Below are positions 37,769 to 46,890 of a DNA stretch of 64,000 bases, in pieces (the first letter of the stretch is position 1; each line of letters begins with the position of its first letter). The notes beneath the pieces were generated by a model. The model was given only the letters and a program-made list of their open reading frames with translations. It was not told the origin of the DNA and searched no databases. The position numbers were made by a program, and so were the translations under genes. The DNA comes from Exiguobacterium algae (GTDB taxonomy: Bacteria; Bacillota; Bacilli; Exiguobacteriales; Exiguobacteriaceae): the NCBI RefSeq assembly GCF_018617875.1, contig NZ_JACSKZ010000001.1:975849-1039848 (forward strand). The letters run 5' to 3'.

Positions 37769-38506
37769 TCAATGTTCGGCCGAAGCTTTGTGCCCGATGT
37801 ACACCATTGCAAGCGTCAGGAAAATGTAGGATTGGATAACCCCGATAAAGATTGAGAAACCTTGCCATAGAATCATTGGGAAGACCGCAAAGATGGCGCC
37901 GAGCGGGTTTAATGCCCCTTCGGCTGTAATCGCGAGTCCCAAGATGATGGTAATCATGATTTCACCGGCAAAGATGTTACCGTATAGACGCAAACCGAGC
38001 GTCAACGTGTTCGCAAACTCCTCGATCAACTTGATCGGAAGTAAGAACCAGACTGGTTTCACGTACTCCATCGAGTAGTGCTTCAATCCGTGCAGTTTCA
38101 CCCCGTAGTAATGCGACATTGCAACGACGAGTGTCGACAACGCCAAGGTTACGTAAGGATCGGCTGTTGGAGAGTTGAACCACAGATAGTGTCCGGAAAT
38201 GACGTTAAACGGTAGACCCATCAAGTTTGAGAAGAGAATGAACAAAATCAACGTCATCCCAAATCCGATAAAGCGTCCTCCTGTCTTCCAGTCCATCGCA
38301 CTGGCGATGATTCCGCGTACGAACTCCGCGAAAAATTCCATGAAGTTTTGTTTGCCGGTCGGCTTCATTGCCAAACGTCTTGTCCCCCAGATGGCGAATA
38401 CGAAGACGAGTAACGCTGCGACTAGCACTGTAATGACGTTCGTCCAGCTCCCGTATAACGTATAGTCCCCAAAGTGCAGAGAATATGTGGGAAACTCATG
38501 ACCCAT
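37769..38506 (-). CDS. atpB: ATP synthase subunit a
   Basis: 245 residues, five to six membrane helices. The essential Arg lies in TLGLRLYGNIFAGE (helix 4), and the C-terminal helix contains QSYIFLTLAMVYIGHK. Provides the proton half-channels next to the c ring. ATG overlaps the atpI stop by one base. Confidence 0.97.
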   Translation of the reverse strand: MGHEFPTYSLHFGDYTLYGSWTNVITVLVAALLVFVFAIWGTRRLAMKPTGKQNFMEFFAEFVRGIIASAMDWKTGGRFIGFGMTLILFILFSNLMGLPFNVISGHYLWFNSPTADPYVTLALSTLVVAMSHYYGVKLHGLKHYSMEYVKPVWFLLPIKLIEEFANTLTLGLRLYGNIFAGEIMITIILGLAITAEGALNPLGAIFAVFPMILWQGFSIFIGVIQSYIFLTLAMVYIGHKASAEH

Positions 38507-38913
38507 TAATATTCACCTCTTTTCCTGCTGAGCTGGGCAAGTGTGAACTCGCCAAATTGTATGATGTGGCCGGCGATTAGACCAGTTACCACCGCAATCA
38601 CGGACACCCGATCTTCGTAAAGAAGACCGACTATCACTGCTAACGCACCGACCGCCATTCTTGAAACGGTCCCATGCGACTTTGGTCGTCGTCCATGCTC
38701 GATGACGTCATACATGCGAATGACGCTTCGATTCTGCATATGTAGAATGATGAGACTTCCGACCCCACCGATGAACAACCCTAAAAATACCGCTTTGTAC
38801 ACCGGGACGATGAACGCTCCGACTAGCAAAATCGAAAACCAGACGGTAAACCACTTTGTATAGCGCTTCATCAATTTCTTTTGTGCTTGTCTGTCTGCTT
38901 GAATCGTATTCAT
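38506..38913 (-). CDS. atpI: ATP synthase-associated protein AtpI
   Basis: About 135 residues with four hydrophobic segments, in the position and size of Bacillus AtpI (UncI), a Fo assembly or Mg2+-related accessory. The ATG at 38913 overlaps the preceding gene by ATGA and has AGGAGAGG upstream; the longer frame starts inside the preceding gene and is rejected. Sequence is poorly conserved, so the name rests mainly on context. Confidence 0.82.
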   Translation of the reverse strand: MNTIQADRQAQKKLMKRYTKWFTVWFSILLVGAFIVPVYKAVFLGLFIGGVGSLIILHMQNRSVIRMYDVIEHGRRPKSHGTVSRMAVGALAVIVGLLYEDRVSVIAVVTGLIAGHIIQFGEFTLAQLSRKRGEY

Positions 38914-39137
38914 TCGTCCTCTCCTGTCAACAAACTCCGAAGGGTGAGAACTAACGCCGTGATTCCGAGAATCATCCCGATGATCACTGACATATTCCAA
39001 CCAAACGTGCCCCAAAATTCACGTCTTTCGCCGTACTGACCGACGAGATAACCGATGACGATCGGTCCAGCAAGTGCTGTCGAGATTTGTGAAGCGAGTG
39101 AGGCATAGGACAGGTAACGATTGTCTTTTTTCGCCAT
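38910..39137 (-). CDS. atpZ: AtpZ/AtpI-family small membrane protein
   Basis: 75 residues, two membrane hairpins: SQISTALAGPIVIGYLVGQY and NMSVIIGMILGITALVLTL, with a conserved Gly-Pro and WGTFGWN turn, as in AtpZ/AtpQ-type accessory subunits. First gene of the atp operon. The ATG at 39137 follows AAAGGGGG by about seven bases; the frame extends eight codons further but with worse spacing. Confidence 0.82.
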   Translation of the reverse strand: MAKKDNRYLSYASLASQISTALAGPIVIGYLVGQYGERREFWGTFGWNMSVIIGMILGITALVLTLRSLLTGEDE

Positions 39138-39220
39138 CCCAGTCCCCCTTTCGCGCATCATGCGCTTTCACTTTCTTCACTGATTCACACTCGCGTGACC
39201 GTCAAAAGTCACACAAGTTC

Positions 39221-39249
39221 AGAGTAATAGAAATGGCATAAGAAGTCAA
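39221..39249 (-). promoter_or_regulatory. sigma-A promoter of the atp operon
   Basis: On the minus strand: TTGACT (39249-39244), 17-base spacer, TACTCT (39226-39221), about 80 bases upstream of the atpZ start. Confidence 0.7.
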
Positions 39250-39264
39250 TGAATTTCACAATTA

Positions 39265-39278
39265 TAAAAGCGCTTTAA
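39265..39278. promoter_or_regulatory. cre-like palindrome upstream of atp promoter
   Basis: TAAAAGCGCTTTAA, a 14-base perfect palindrome matching the CcpA cre consensus except at the outer G/C pair. Centred about 57 bases upstream of the inferred start site, where activating cre sites lie. Confidence 0.45.
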
Positions 39279-39755
39279 ATCAAGTCATATCAATAGTTTT
39301 ACGCACTTCATAAACTAAATTAAATGCGCTATTTTTAAAGAAAGTGTGAAAAAACATTGAAATAAAATTGTTGTTTTTATAACATTTCACAAAGCGAATC
39401 AGATGAAGAATAGTTCAGTTATACCTCCACGTTTTGGAAAAGACAATGAAATTCCGAGGACGTTCACAAAAGTGTACGCAATGTTCGATTGACTTCTTTT
39501 TGAAATCGTTTTCATCGTCCTGTACCAGTATAACGATTCTTTTTTTACTATGTCGAGTGATTTTGTCCATTTTCCAGTGAGGAAAATCATACACCATCTC
39601 ACCTGTCTTTCACCCGTCTTCTCCTGCTCGTTTTACGCGGTTTATATTTAAATAAGAAGAGGGTTGTCGTTACCCAGTTTTATCTGCTTAAAATCCGCAT
39701 GGGATTTTGTGTCTATTCTGTGTCTGTTGAGATTTTAATAATTACGTCTCGACAT

Positions 39756-39789
39756 AAAAAGATGGAAGCCGCATTCGCGTCTTCCATCT
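39756..39789 (-). terminator. terminator after upp
   Basis: AGATGGAAG and CTTCCATCT arms; followed on the minus strand by TTTTTATG. Confidence 0.85.
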
Positions 39790-39795
39790 CGTCTA

Positions 39796-40425
39796 TTACT
39801 TCGTACCGAACAAACGGTCACCTGCGTCACCAAGACCTGGGACGATATAACCGTGGTCGTTTAATTTTTCATCAAGTGCCGCGAGATAAATCTCCACGTC
39901 CGGGTGCTCTGCTTGAACACGCTCGACACCTTCAGGAGCTGCACATAGGCATGCCAATTTGATTGATTTCGCTCCGTGCTTTTTCAATGAGGCGATTGCA
40001 TCAGCTGCCGATCCGCCTGTCGCAAGCATCGGGTCCACGACGATGAAGTCACGCTCTGTGACGTCTGTCGGTAACTTGAGGTAGTACTCATGTGGCTCAA
40101 GTGTCTCCGGGTCACGATAAAGACCGATGTGACCGACCTTGACGTTTGGCATCATTTTGAGGAACCCATCCACCATACCGAGTCCTGCACGTAAAATAGG
40201 GACGATTCCCAATTTCTTGCCGGCAATCATCTTTTGTGTCGATGCGGCTACAGGTGTTTCGATTTCTACATCTGTGAGGGGTAGGCTGCGTGTGATTTCA
40301 TAAGCCATCAATGAAGAAACTTCGTCAACGAGCTCGCGGAACTGCTTCGTCCCCGTCTCTACTTTGCGCATAATCGTCATTTTGTGCTGAATCAATGGAT
40401 GGTCATAAACGTGTACTTTTCCCAT
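39796..40425 (-). CDS. upp: uracil phosphoribosyltransferase
   Basis: 209 residues, standard length. Starts [23 protein letters not shown]-binding loop is [14 protein letters not shown] (about residues 131-144) and the uracil site [17 protein letters not shown] is at the C-terminus. It salvages uracil to UMP. GAGGAGTG precedes the ATG. Lies between glyA-side genes and atp as in B. subtilis, with unrelated genes inserted between glyA and upp. Confidence 0.97.
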   Translation of the reverse strand: MGKVHVYDHPLIQHKMTIMRKVETGTKQFRELVDEVSSLMAYEITRSLPLTDVEIETPVAASTQKMIAGKKLGIVPILRAGLGMVDGFLKMMPNVKVGHIGLYRDPETLEPHEYYLKLPTDVTERDFIVVDPMLATGGSAADAIASLKKHGAKSIKLACLCAAPEGVERVQAEHPDVEIYLAALDEKLNDHGYIVPGLGDAGDRLFGTK

Positions 40426-40534
40426 CTTGTTTCACTCCTCTCTCAATCTCTCTCGAGCATTGTACCCTAACTCTTATGAGATGGGTAGAGTCAACTTCTA
40501 TTTTCCAAAAGGTCAGACAAGCTCTTTTGGCGAT

Positions 40535-41749
40535 TCACGACGCAATCCATGCGTCGTATTCTTCGACCGGGAGGACGTATGAGTACTTCGTTCGCTGATC
40601 GACCAAATAGATCAAGTCGTCAGCTGACAACCAGACGGTAAAGTGTTGTTCCGTCAATGCCTCATAAATCGTCAATTGTCCCTGGCGTTTTGCCGTCGAA
40701 GGTTTTTGCGCCGTTTCTACCTGTTTTAGAGATTGAAAGAGCTCCTCTGTCTTCGGCCCGTCTAACACCATTCCTTTTCCGTCAGACGAATAATAAGCAA
40801 GACGGGTCGTCCCGCTCGCCGGCGGGCGAGACATCTTGTTGACTACCGGTCGTCGGACATGCCCCCAAATTTCAAGGACCGTCCCATATGTCTTGGACAA
40901 GGATACGGACGACTCCCGTGCTATGTCGATGTCGACGGGGCGGTCTGAAAAGACGACCCGTCGCAATAGCTGACGATGGTCGCTCTTTAAGCTGACTTCC
41001 TCTTCTCTCGCATCGATTTTGATCCATTCTCCCATAAACAGATTCGGTAAGAGGACGCGACGGAGAGACCCGGCATTTCCAATTTGAAGCGCGATCCGAT
41101 CATCCGCCCGCTTCGTCAAAAATACGTACCCTTCGTTGTTCCCACTCTCAAACGGGAGCAAACCCGGCTCAAGGATCGGATCAAGCGTACGCCCTCCCCG
41201 TATCGTCTCATACGTCACATAAAAAGAACCCGTGTCCGGCGTCACATAACGGTACGCAGAATCCGGAAGAATCGTCTCATGGGCGTCATTGATTCGGAAT
41301 TGTCGCGCCACTTCCGCCACATCGGTCACTTTTTCGAACCGGAGTTCTGACGTCCCTTCGGTTTCTGTAAACCGTTCTGTCAGTGTCTCATACTCGTCAA
41401 CCGGGTCAATTTTAAACGTTCGTTCCACAATTTCATTACTGTTCAGACAAGTGACGTAACGGTCGGCCCCGCTCGCCCAATATTTGATCGTCTTCTTCCC
41501 CAGGTCTTGATACAACGGATGATAAAAGACCGCTCTCGCAACCTCTGCCCGCCTTGTCGGCAAAATGTCAGTCGGTTCTTGTTCACAGTATGTAAGCAAC
41601 TTCTGTTGCGTTTCTAAATCTAATGAGATGTCCGGTTCTTGTTCAATCGCATACGTGGCAAGCGGACGCAGATTGAGCGCGTTCGTTTCGTAAGACCCAC
41701 ATCCAGCCAACAACGAACAACAAACCAGGGACATCCAATACGGACGCAT
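40535..41749 (-). CDS. large lipoprotein of unknown function
   Basis: About 404 residues. The signal peptide ends at lipobox LLAGC (Cys about residue 17), with two further Cys just before it. The mature protein is polar, probably mostly beta, with no repeat or enzyme motif I recognise. It reads as an exported surface protein. GGAGGAATCG precedes the ATG at 41749. It is 109 bases upstream of upp on the same strand but separated by low-similarity spacer; not found at this spot in B. subtilis. Family unknown. Confidence 0.65.
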   Translation of the reverse strand: MRPYWMSLVCCSLLAGCGSYETNALNLRPLATYAIEQEPDISLDLETQQKLLTYCEQEPTDILPTRRAEVARAVFYHPLYQDLGKKTIKYWASGADRYVTCLNSNEIVERTFKIDPVDEYETLTERFTETEGTSELRFEKVTDVAEVARQFRINDAHETILPDSAYRYVTPDTGSFYVTYETIRGGRTLDPILEPGLLPFESGNNEGYVFLTKRADDRIALQIGNAGSLRRVLLPNLFMGEWIKIDAREEEVSLKSDHRQLLRRVVFSDRPVDIDIARESSVSLSKTYGTVLEIWGHVRRPVVNKMSRPPASGTTRLAYYSSDGKGMVLDGPKTEELFQSLKQVETAQKPSTAKRQGQLTIYEALTEQHFTVWLSADDLIYLVDQRTKYSYVLPVEEYDAWIAS

Positions 41750-41855
41750 CGATTCCTCCACTCCATTCCCAATTAGGCGGAAACCACCTAATTTTTTCTT
41801 TTTCCATCATATCACACTCCTAATTTTATGAGGATTCCATAATCTTGGAACAGAC

Positions 41856-41887
41856 AAAAAAGATGCCCTCGAAAAATCGAGAGCATC
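41856..41887 (-). terminator. terminator after acidic membrane protein gene
   Basis: GATGCTCTCGA / TCGAGGGCATC arms on the minus strand (one mismatch), then TTTTTT. Confidence 0.82.
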
Positions 41888-41889
41888 CT

Positions 41890-42369
41890 TTACTCATCAT
41901 CTTCACTTTCTGAATCCGATTCAGACTCAGTGGAATCCTCCGAATCGCCATCTTCTTCTGTTTCACGGTCCACTTCCGTCACTTCGTCACGTTGGTTCAA
42001 TTCCAGTTTGACCCGGTCCCCGACTCGCGGTGTGTCCTCGTCGATTTCATGCTTGGCAGCCAAGCGGTAAGTCGACTCTTTTCCGTTAAAACTAATTGTG
42101 ACATCCTGCTCGTTCAATGCAACGAGTGTGCCATACAATTTGTAATCTTCACGATCCGGTGCCGTACTGTCGTCCGTTGAAGAAGCGGTAGCGTCTGAAT
42201 CTGCGGAATCATCCGCTCCTCCATTCCCTGCCTGTTCACCCTCACTTTGATTCACCGATTGAGGCACAATGACAGTGTCCGTCTGATTGCCACTGACATA
42301 CAACCCGATGCCGATCAATGCCATTACTGCGACAAGTGCCCCGACAATCCACCCTGCTCGTCTCATCAT
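41890..42369 (-). CDS. membrane-anchored acidic protein, unknown
   Basis: 159 residues. One N-terminal membrane segment (AGWIVGALVAVMALIGIGLYVSG), an external Asp/Ser/Thr-rich low-complexity linker (~45-75), a small conserved-looking core (YGTLVALNEQDVTISFNGKE, RVGDRVKLELNQ, an OB-like strand pattern) and a strongly acidic Glu/Ser/Asp tail. The acidic tail and linker suggest a surface or wall-facing protein. GAGGAGGG lies before two adjacent ATGs. It lies just downstream of the ArlRS-like pair (same strand, about 110 bases away), perhaps under its control. Confidence 0.65.
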   Translation of the reverse strand: MMRRAGWIVGALVAVMALIGIGLYVSGNQTDTVIVPQSVNQSEGEQAGNGGADDSADSDATASSTDDSTAPDREDYKLYGTLVALNEQDVTISFNGKESTYRLAAKHEIDEDTPRVGDRVKLELNQRDEVTEVDRETEEDGDSEDSTESESDSESEDDE

Positions 42370-42480
42370 TGATCCCTCCTCGTTCCACCGACTCTACTTC
42401 TACTTGTTCATCGTACACAAAAGACGTTAGAGCACGGAGAAGGTTTCATGAGAGTTTGATGAGAGAACACGAACATTTCT

Positions 42481-43716
42481 TCATCTGATTACATAGAAAA
42501 TACTGCCGTCTGGAACGTTCGGTTTGCAGCCTACCGTCCATCCGTTCACCTGCGCTACCTCCTCGGCGATGGACAGACCAAGACCGCTCCCACTCCGATC
42601 TCGTGCCTCGTCCAGACGATAAAACCGATGGAATACCTTCCTCCTCTGATCTTCATCCAGTACGGGACCGCAATCGCGTACTTGAATCTCGTGCGGTGTC
42701 ATAAAAACTTCCGTTTCGGTCGCGTATTTCAAACTGTTGTCGATGAAAATCGTGAGCACCCGCTGCAACGACTCGCGATGACCCCACCATTCCCCTTCAG
42801 CTTCGATCGGGATGCGTTTCCCGTGAGCGTGATCAAACCGGTCCGCCAACTGCCTACCCAATTCCGTTAAGTCAATCGCCTCCTGTTCCATTTCCACGGA
42901 ACTGAGACGGTTCAACTCAAGCATGGGCTCAATCAGGCTCTCCCGCATCCGTTTCGATTCGGATAAGATATGGTCAATCGCCTCATCTCGAACGGCCGGG
43001 TCGGTTTGGCCCCAGCGTTCAAGCAGTCTAGCATAACCCTCGATGACCGTGAGGGGCGTCTTCAGTTCATGGGAGACGTCTGCGACAAAACGGCGTTGTT
43101 GCACCATCGTCTCTTCTACCCGGGCAATCATATGGTTGAAGCCATGCGATAACGTGGTGATTTCGTCGTGACGCGCTTCCACCTCGAGCGTCTCCAATTT
43201 ACCAGACTTCGTGATCCGTTCCATCGTGTCATGTAACTTGCGAAGCGGGTGTAGACCACGACGTAAAATCCACCATGTCCCAATGAACGTCAACAATACC
43301 GCGATCACAAACATGGCAAACAGTACCGTCGCCAACGTTCGTAACGTTCCGCTCACCGCCTCATCACGAAATCCAAAGGCGAGCCCATTCGTCGTCGCCA
43401 TGACAAACCAATCGTCGATCAATGCGGGATCGTCATAATTAATGGGGAAGGTCGTTCCTGCTGGAACCTCTCCGCCCGTCACGACCCAGGAACCCCCTTC
43501 TTGGCGTTCGAGCACGACACTGTCCTCATGAAGTGACAGGACGGCATCTCGGTTTCGAACGTCTTCTTCTAATAAATTCAGTGCCTGCCGCAACACATCA
43601 TACCGGGCACCGACAATTTCATGTCGCGCCATGAACCAGGTCGCACCAACCAAACTCGATAGCAACACAAACATGAAGATCGTCATCGCCCAGGCAATTT
43701 TAGTTCGTAACGTCAT
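42481..43716 (-). CDS. sensor histidine kinase (ArlS/HssS-like)
   Basis: 411 residues. TM1 (~8-30), an external domain of ~105 residues, TM2 (~138-158), HAMP, HisKA DVSHELKTPLTVIEGYARLL and HATPase with IFIDNSLKYA, RDCGPVLDEDQRRKVFHRFYR and GSGLGLSIAEEV. The D-box (normally DNGPG/DTGIG) reads RDCGPV, an unusual Cys but not rare in ArlS-type kinases. Two bases separate it from the regulator gene upstream, so they form one operon. Confidence 0.9.
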   Translation of the reverse strand: MTLRTKIAWAMTIFMFVLLSSLVGATWFMARHEIVGARYDVLRQALNLLEEDVRNRDAVLSLHEDSVVLERQEGGSWVVTGGEVPAGTTFPINYDDPALIDDWFVMATTNGLAFGFRDEAVSGTLRTLATVLFAMFVIAVLLTFIGTWWILRRGLHPLRKLHDTMERITKSGKLETLEVEARHDEITTLSHGFNHMIARVEETMVQQRRFVADVSHELKTPLTVIEGYARLLERWGQTDPAVRDEAIDHILSESKRMRESLIEPMLELNRLSSVEMEQEAIDLTELGRQLADRFDHAHGKRIPIEAEGEWWGHRESLQRVLTIFIDNSLKYATETEVFMTPHEIQVRDCGPVLDEDQRRKVFHRFYRLDEARDRSGSGLGLSIAEEVAQVNGWTVGCKPNVPDGSIFYVIR

Positions 43717-43718
43717 TT

Positions 43719-44414
43719 TTATTCACCACGTTTCAACATGTAGCCGACCCCTCGAACCGTTTGAATCCAGGATCCATTCAGCTTCTTTCGGACATAACGA
43801 ACGTAGACATCGACGACGTTCGTCTCTCCAAAATAATCGAATCCCCATACCCGTTCGATCAGTTGATCCCGTGTCAGCACCCGTTCCGGATGTTCTAAAA
43901 AATAGACGAGCAAATCAAACTCCCGTCGCGTCAACTCGATTTTTTTACCATCACAGTGCACCTCGTGACGGTTGACATCGACCCTCAAGGTCTCGTACGT
44001 CAGGACGTGCTCCGTCCGATCCTGATGAACAAGACGACGCATTCGTAGAAACGCCCGGATTCGTAGAAACGCCCGGATTCGTGCCAACACCTCCTCGATT
44101 TCGAACGGCTTGGTGATGTAATCGTCCGCCCCAAGATCGAGCCCGCTGATCTTGTCGTACCGGTCACCTCGGGCGGTCACCAGCAGGACAGGCAGAAGCG
44201 GCTGCTCTTCTTTTACGCGTCGCACCACTTCCAATCCACTCATCTGGGGCAACATGATATCGAGCAAGACGAGATCGACCTCCCCCGAGACCGCCCGCTT
44301 CAATCCGGTCCGCCCGTCCTGTACGACTTCGACGTCGTACCCGGCATGGGTCAATTCAAGCTCCAACAGCCTTGCGATTTTTGAATCGTCTTCAACGACG
44401 AGGATGGTCTGCAT
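43719..44414 (-). CDS. OmpR-family response regulator with duplicated linker segment
   Basis: About 231 residues. Receiver: VVEDD pocket, Asp in LVLLDIMLPQMSG (about residue 50), VTARGD and YITKPFE. Winged helix (~135-230) with ELTRREFDLLVYFLEHP, VDVYVRYVRKKL and TVRGVGYML. The linker contains a repeated RIRAFL RIRAFL segment (about residues 113-125) caused by an 18-bp tandem duplication, lengthening helix 5 of the receiver by six residues. ATG 44414 is eight bases after AAAGGA; ATG 44423 overlaps that site. Partner of the kinase downstream. Confidence 0.9.
   Translation of the reverse strand: MQTILVVEDDSKIARLLELELTHAGYDVEVVQDGRTGLKRAVSGEVDLVLLDIMLPQMSGLEVVRRVKEEQPLLPVLLVTARGDRYDKISGLDLGADDYITKPFEIEEVLARIRAFLRIRAFLRMRRLVHQDRTEHVLTYETLRVDVNRHEVHCDGKKIELTRREFDLLVYFLEHPERVLTRDQLIERVWGFDYFGETNVVDVYVRYVRKKLNGSWIQTVRGVGYMLKRGE
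44041..44076. repeat. 18-bp tandem duplication inside a response regulator gene
   Basis: Two identical adjacent copies of ATTCGTAGAAACGCCCGG, followed by a partial third (ATTCGT). In frame; it adds six residues. Confidence 0.9.
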
Positions 44415-44526
44415 CTCGCTCATCCTTTCTTGGCATCGCCAGACAAATCATCTGACGTATCGCTATCCTGTTCCCGAATTGAAATCTGTAAAAACGAAGG
44501 CCCTCTCCTGAGTTTTGTAAGCATAC

Positions 44527-44552
44527 AAAAAGGCACCGCTCGCGCGGTACCT
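44527..44552 (-). terminator. terminator after coiled-coil protein gene
   Basis: AGGTACCGC / GCGGTGCCT stem on the minus strand, followed by TTTTTG. Confidence 0.75.
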
Positions 44553-44553
44553 C

Positions 44554-45501
44554 CTATTCTTCCAGCACCGATTTCGCAATCGGCGCCCAATATGTCCCGT
44601 CCATTTCGGATACGGTTGTCAACGTGTCCCGATAAGCAGGGTCGCCCGCTTTCTTTTCGGCAATCCCTTTCATCCAGAGCACGTCCACTTTATAACCTGA
44701 ATCCGGATAGCGCTTCACGTAATCCGCATAATCGGCGATTTCTGCCTGGTCCAGCTTATTGTCGACAAGAAGGCGGTAAAACGCCACGGCTTGTTCTTGC
44801 CCTTTTTTCGCTTGTCCATCAAGCAGACGATCTGCTTTCTCATACTGTTTGTCCTGCACCAATTGTTCGACTTCCGTGAGGGGAACGACAGCAACCTCTT
44901 CTTTCGTAGCGGCTGGCGCTTCCTCCTCCGTCTGTTCTTCCTCTTTCGCTTGGAGCTTCTCGTTCTCTTTCTCGAGACGCTCGACTTCTGCTTCGAGCTC
45001 CTCGAGCCGCTTCGCAAACGCCTCGTCTTCTGTCACCGTCTCCACTACCGGTTCTTCCTTAGCGGCAGGTGGGGCAACCGGCGGCTCTGTATCCGGCCAA
45101 AGCGCCAAACTGGCGCCCGCGATGGCGACCGCAAGCGGAAGACCGAGCCACTTTTTCTCGAACTTGAAGGCTTGTCTCCACTCTGACAGGTCTGCATGCT
45201 GCATGACTGCGGACGAGAACGAACGAAAGCGGCGTTTCGCCGCCTTCTTCCCGTTCGCTTTCACTTCGAGCGCGAGCCCGAGTCGATAGAATGCCGCCGG
45301 CACTTTCATTCCGAGAAGCGGGATGATGCGCTCGCTCGCCTCGTCATAATACCCATGGTCGAGGAGCGTCGTCACAACACCGAATTCGCTTGCGACGAGA
45401 CGGAACGAAGGGTCATGTTCCCCTTTTCGGACCAACCATTCTGTCATGTCGAGAAGCGGTAATTCAGCAAGTTCTCGTTCTGCTAGTGTCCGTACGTCCA
45501 T
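44554..45501 (-). CDS. bitopic coiled-coil protein cotranscribed with glyA, unknown
   Basis: 315 residues. Cytoplasmic N-terminal part (~1-115), one membrane segment (GLPLAVAIAGASLALWP, ~118-135), a Pro/Val-rich linker, a Glu/Lys coiled coil (~155-205), and a C-terminal TPR-like region (YEKADRLLDGQAKKGQEQAV, YVKRYPDSGYKVDVLWMKG). The last part resembles cell-envelope TPR proteins of the YbgF/CpoB style but is too divergent to name. It starts four bases after glyA ends. A scaffold role at the membrane is a guess. Confidence 0.7.
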   Translation of the reverse strand: MDVRTLAERELAELPLLDMTEWLVRKGEHDPSFRLVASEFGVVTTLLDHGYYDEASERIIPLLGMKVPAAFYRLGLALEVKANGKKAAKRRFRSFSSAVMQHADLSEWRQAFKFEKKWLGLPLAVAIAGASLALWPDTEPPVAPPAAKEEPVVETVTEDEAFAKRLEELEAEVERLEKENEKLQAKEEEQTEEEAPAATKEEVAVVPLTEVEQLVQDKQYEKADRLLDGQAKKGQEQAVAFYRLLVDNKLDQAEIADYADYVKRYPDSGYKVDVLWMKGIAEKKAGDPAYRDTLTTVSEMDGTYWAPIAKSVLEE

Positions 45502-45505
45502 TGAT

Positions 45506-46759
45506 TTACCCTCGTTCTGGATAGAGTGGGAACTTCGACGTCAGCGCACGCACATCTTGGAGCGCTTCTGCAAGGACCGACTCGTCTTCATGATTTTTCA
45601 AGACACGACCAATGAGGCGTGCCACTTCACGCATATCGTCTTCTTTGAACCCGCGTGTCGTCATCGCCGCCGTCCCGAGACGAATTCCGCTTGTGACGAA
45701 CGGAGAGGCCGGGTCGAACGGAATCGTGTTTTTATTCACCGTGATTCCGGCTTCATCGAGCGCGTGCTCTGCCGCTTTACCCGAAATCTCGATGCCGCGA
45801 AGGTCGACGAGGAGAAGGTGGTTGTCCGTCCCGCCAGAAACGATGCGGAGCCCTTCTTCTTCCAATCCTTCCGCAAGCACCTGAGCGTTGGTGATGACCT
45901 GACGTTGGTAATCTTTGAACTCCGGCTGGAGCGCTTCACCGAATGCGACCGCTTTTGCAGCGATGACGTGCATGAGCGGACCGCCCTGGATACCAGGGAA
46001 GATCGACTTGTCGATTGCTTTTGCGAACTCTTCTTTACAGAGGATCATCCCGCCACGTGGACCACGGAGGGTTTTGTGGGTCGTCGTCGTCACGAAGTGC
46101 GCGTGCTCGACAGGGTTCGGATGGAGTCCTGCCGCGACGAGTCCGGCGATATGAGCCATATCGACCATGAGATATGCCCCGACGCTATCTGCAATCTCAC
46201 GGAATTTCGCGAAGTCGATCGTACGTGGATAAGCCGAAGCCCCTGCCACGATCAATTTAGGTTGATGCTCTTTCGCGAGTGCGGCGACGACGTCATAGTC
46301 GATGTGTTCTGTCTCTTTGTCCACACCATATTCAACGAAGTTATATTGCACGCCCGAGAAGTTGACCGGACTTCCGTGCGTCAAGTGTCCACCGTGCGAC
46401 AAGTTCATCCCGAGAACCGTGTCTCCTGCTTCGAGCACCGTGAAATAGACCGCCATGTTCGCCTGTGCACCCGAGTGCGGTTGTACGTTTGCGTGTTCTG
46501 CACCGAACAACGCCTTCGCACGGTCGCGCGCCAAGTTTTCCGCGACGTCGACAAATTCACAGCCCCCGTAATAACGGCGTCCTGGATAGCCTTCCGCGTA
46601 TTTGTTCGTCAATACGCCACCTTGTGCTTCCATGACCGCCTCGGAGACAAAGTTCTCTGAAGCGATGAGTTCGATGTTGTCACGTTGACGTCCGAGCTCT
46701 TGTTGCATCGCCTCGAACAATTCCGCATCCTGCACTTTTAACTTCGTCGTGTTTACCAT
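45506..46759 (-). CDS. glyA: serine hydroxymethyltransferase
   Basis: 417 residues. Family landmarks: [62 protein letters not shown], and the PLP Lys in [16 protein letters not shown] (about residue 225). Interconverts serine and glycine with tetrahydrofolate and PLP in the cytosol. Gene order rpiB-ywlG-glyA-upp of B. subtilis is kept, but with several genes inserted between. AGAGGGGG precedes the ATG. Confidence 0.97.
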   Translation of the reverse strand: MVNTTKLKVQDAELFEAMQQELGRQRDNIELIASENFVSEAVMEAQGGVLTNKYAEGYPGRRYYGGCEFVDVAENLARDRAKALFGAEHANVQPHSGAQANMAVYFTVLEAGDTVLGMNLSHGGHLTHGSPVNFSGVQYNFVEYGVDKETEHIDYDVVAALAKEHQPKLIVAGASAYPRTIDFAKFREIADSVGAYLMVDMAHIAGLVAAGLHPNPVEHAHFVTTTTHKTLRGPRGGMILCKEEFAKAIDKSIFPGIQGGPLMHVIAAKAVAFGEALQPEFKDYQRQVITNAQVLAEGLEEEGLRIVSGGTDNHLLLVDLRGIEISGKAAEHALDEAGITVNKNTIPFDPASPFVTSGIRLGTAAMTTRGFKEDDMREVARLIGRVLKNHEDESVLAEALQDVRALTSKFPLYPERG

Positions 46760-46890
46760 GTGGAAACCCCCTCTAATTGTCTAAAAATCAACACCCCCAT
46801 CGTACCACACGCTCGTTTTTTTGGGTATCGCAATAATCTGTCTGAAAGTCGGGTATGATTAGAGAAGATGTGACCCAAAGGAGGATTTAT

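Larger units (their letters stand above)
39138..39795. other. 658-base AT-rich region between upp and the atp operon
   Basis: Contains the atp promoter, an upstream cre-like palindrome and the upp terminator. In B. subtilis upp and atpI are much closer. Two overlapping minus-strand frames of 60-67 codons (39399-39602) have weak ribosome sites and no recognisable product. The long leader between a possible upp-side signal and the atp promoter has no clear riboswitch or tRNA. Confidence 0.6.

Noticed and set aside
38914..39015. 34-residue extension of AtpI
   Set aside because: It overlaps atpZ in another frame; the ATGA overlap at 38910-38913 and a good ribosome site support the shorter form.
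39399..39602. 60- and 67-codon minus-strand frames between upp and atp
   Set aside because: Weak or no ribosome sites, AT-rich spacer, no known features; kept only as part of the intergenic note.
45446..46660. 404-codon plus-strand reading frame antisense to glyA
   Set aside because: Composition is Cys/Arg/His-biased, as expected for the reverse complement of a highly expressed gene; glyA is unmistakable.
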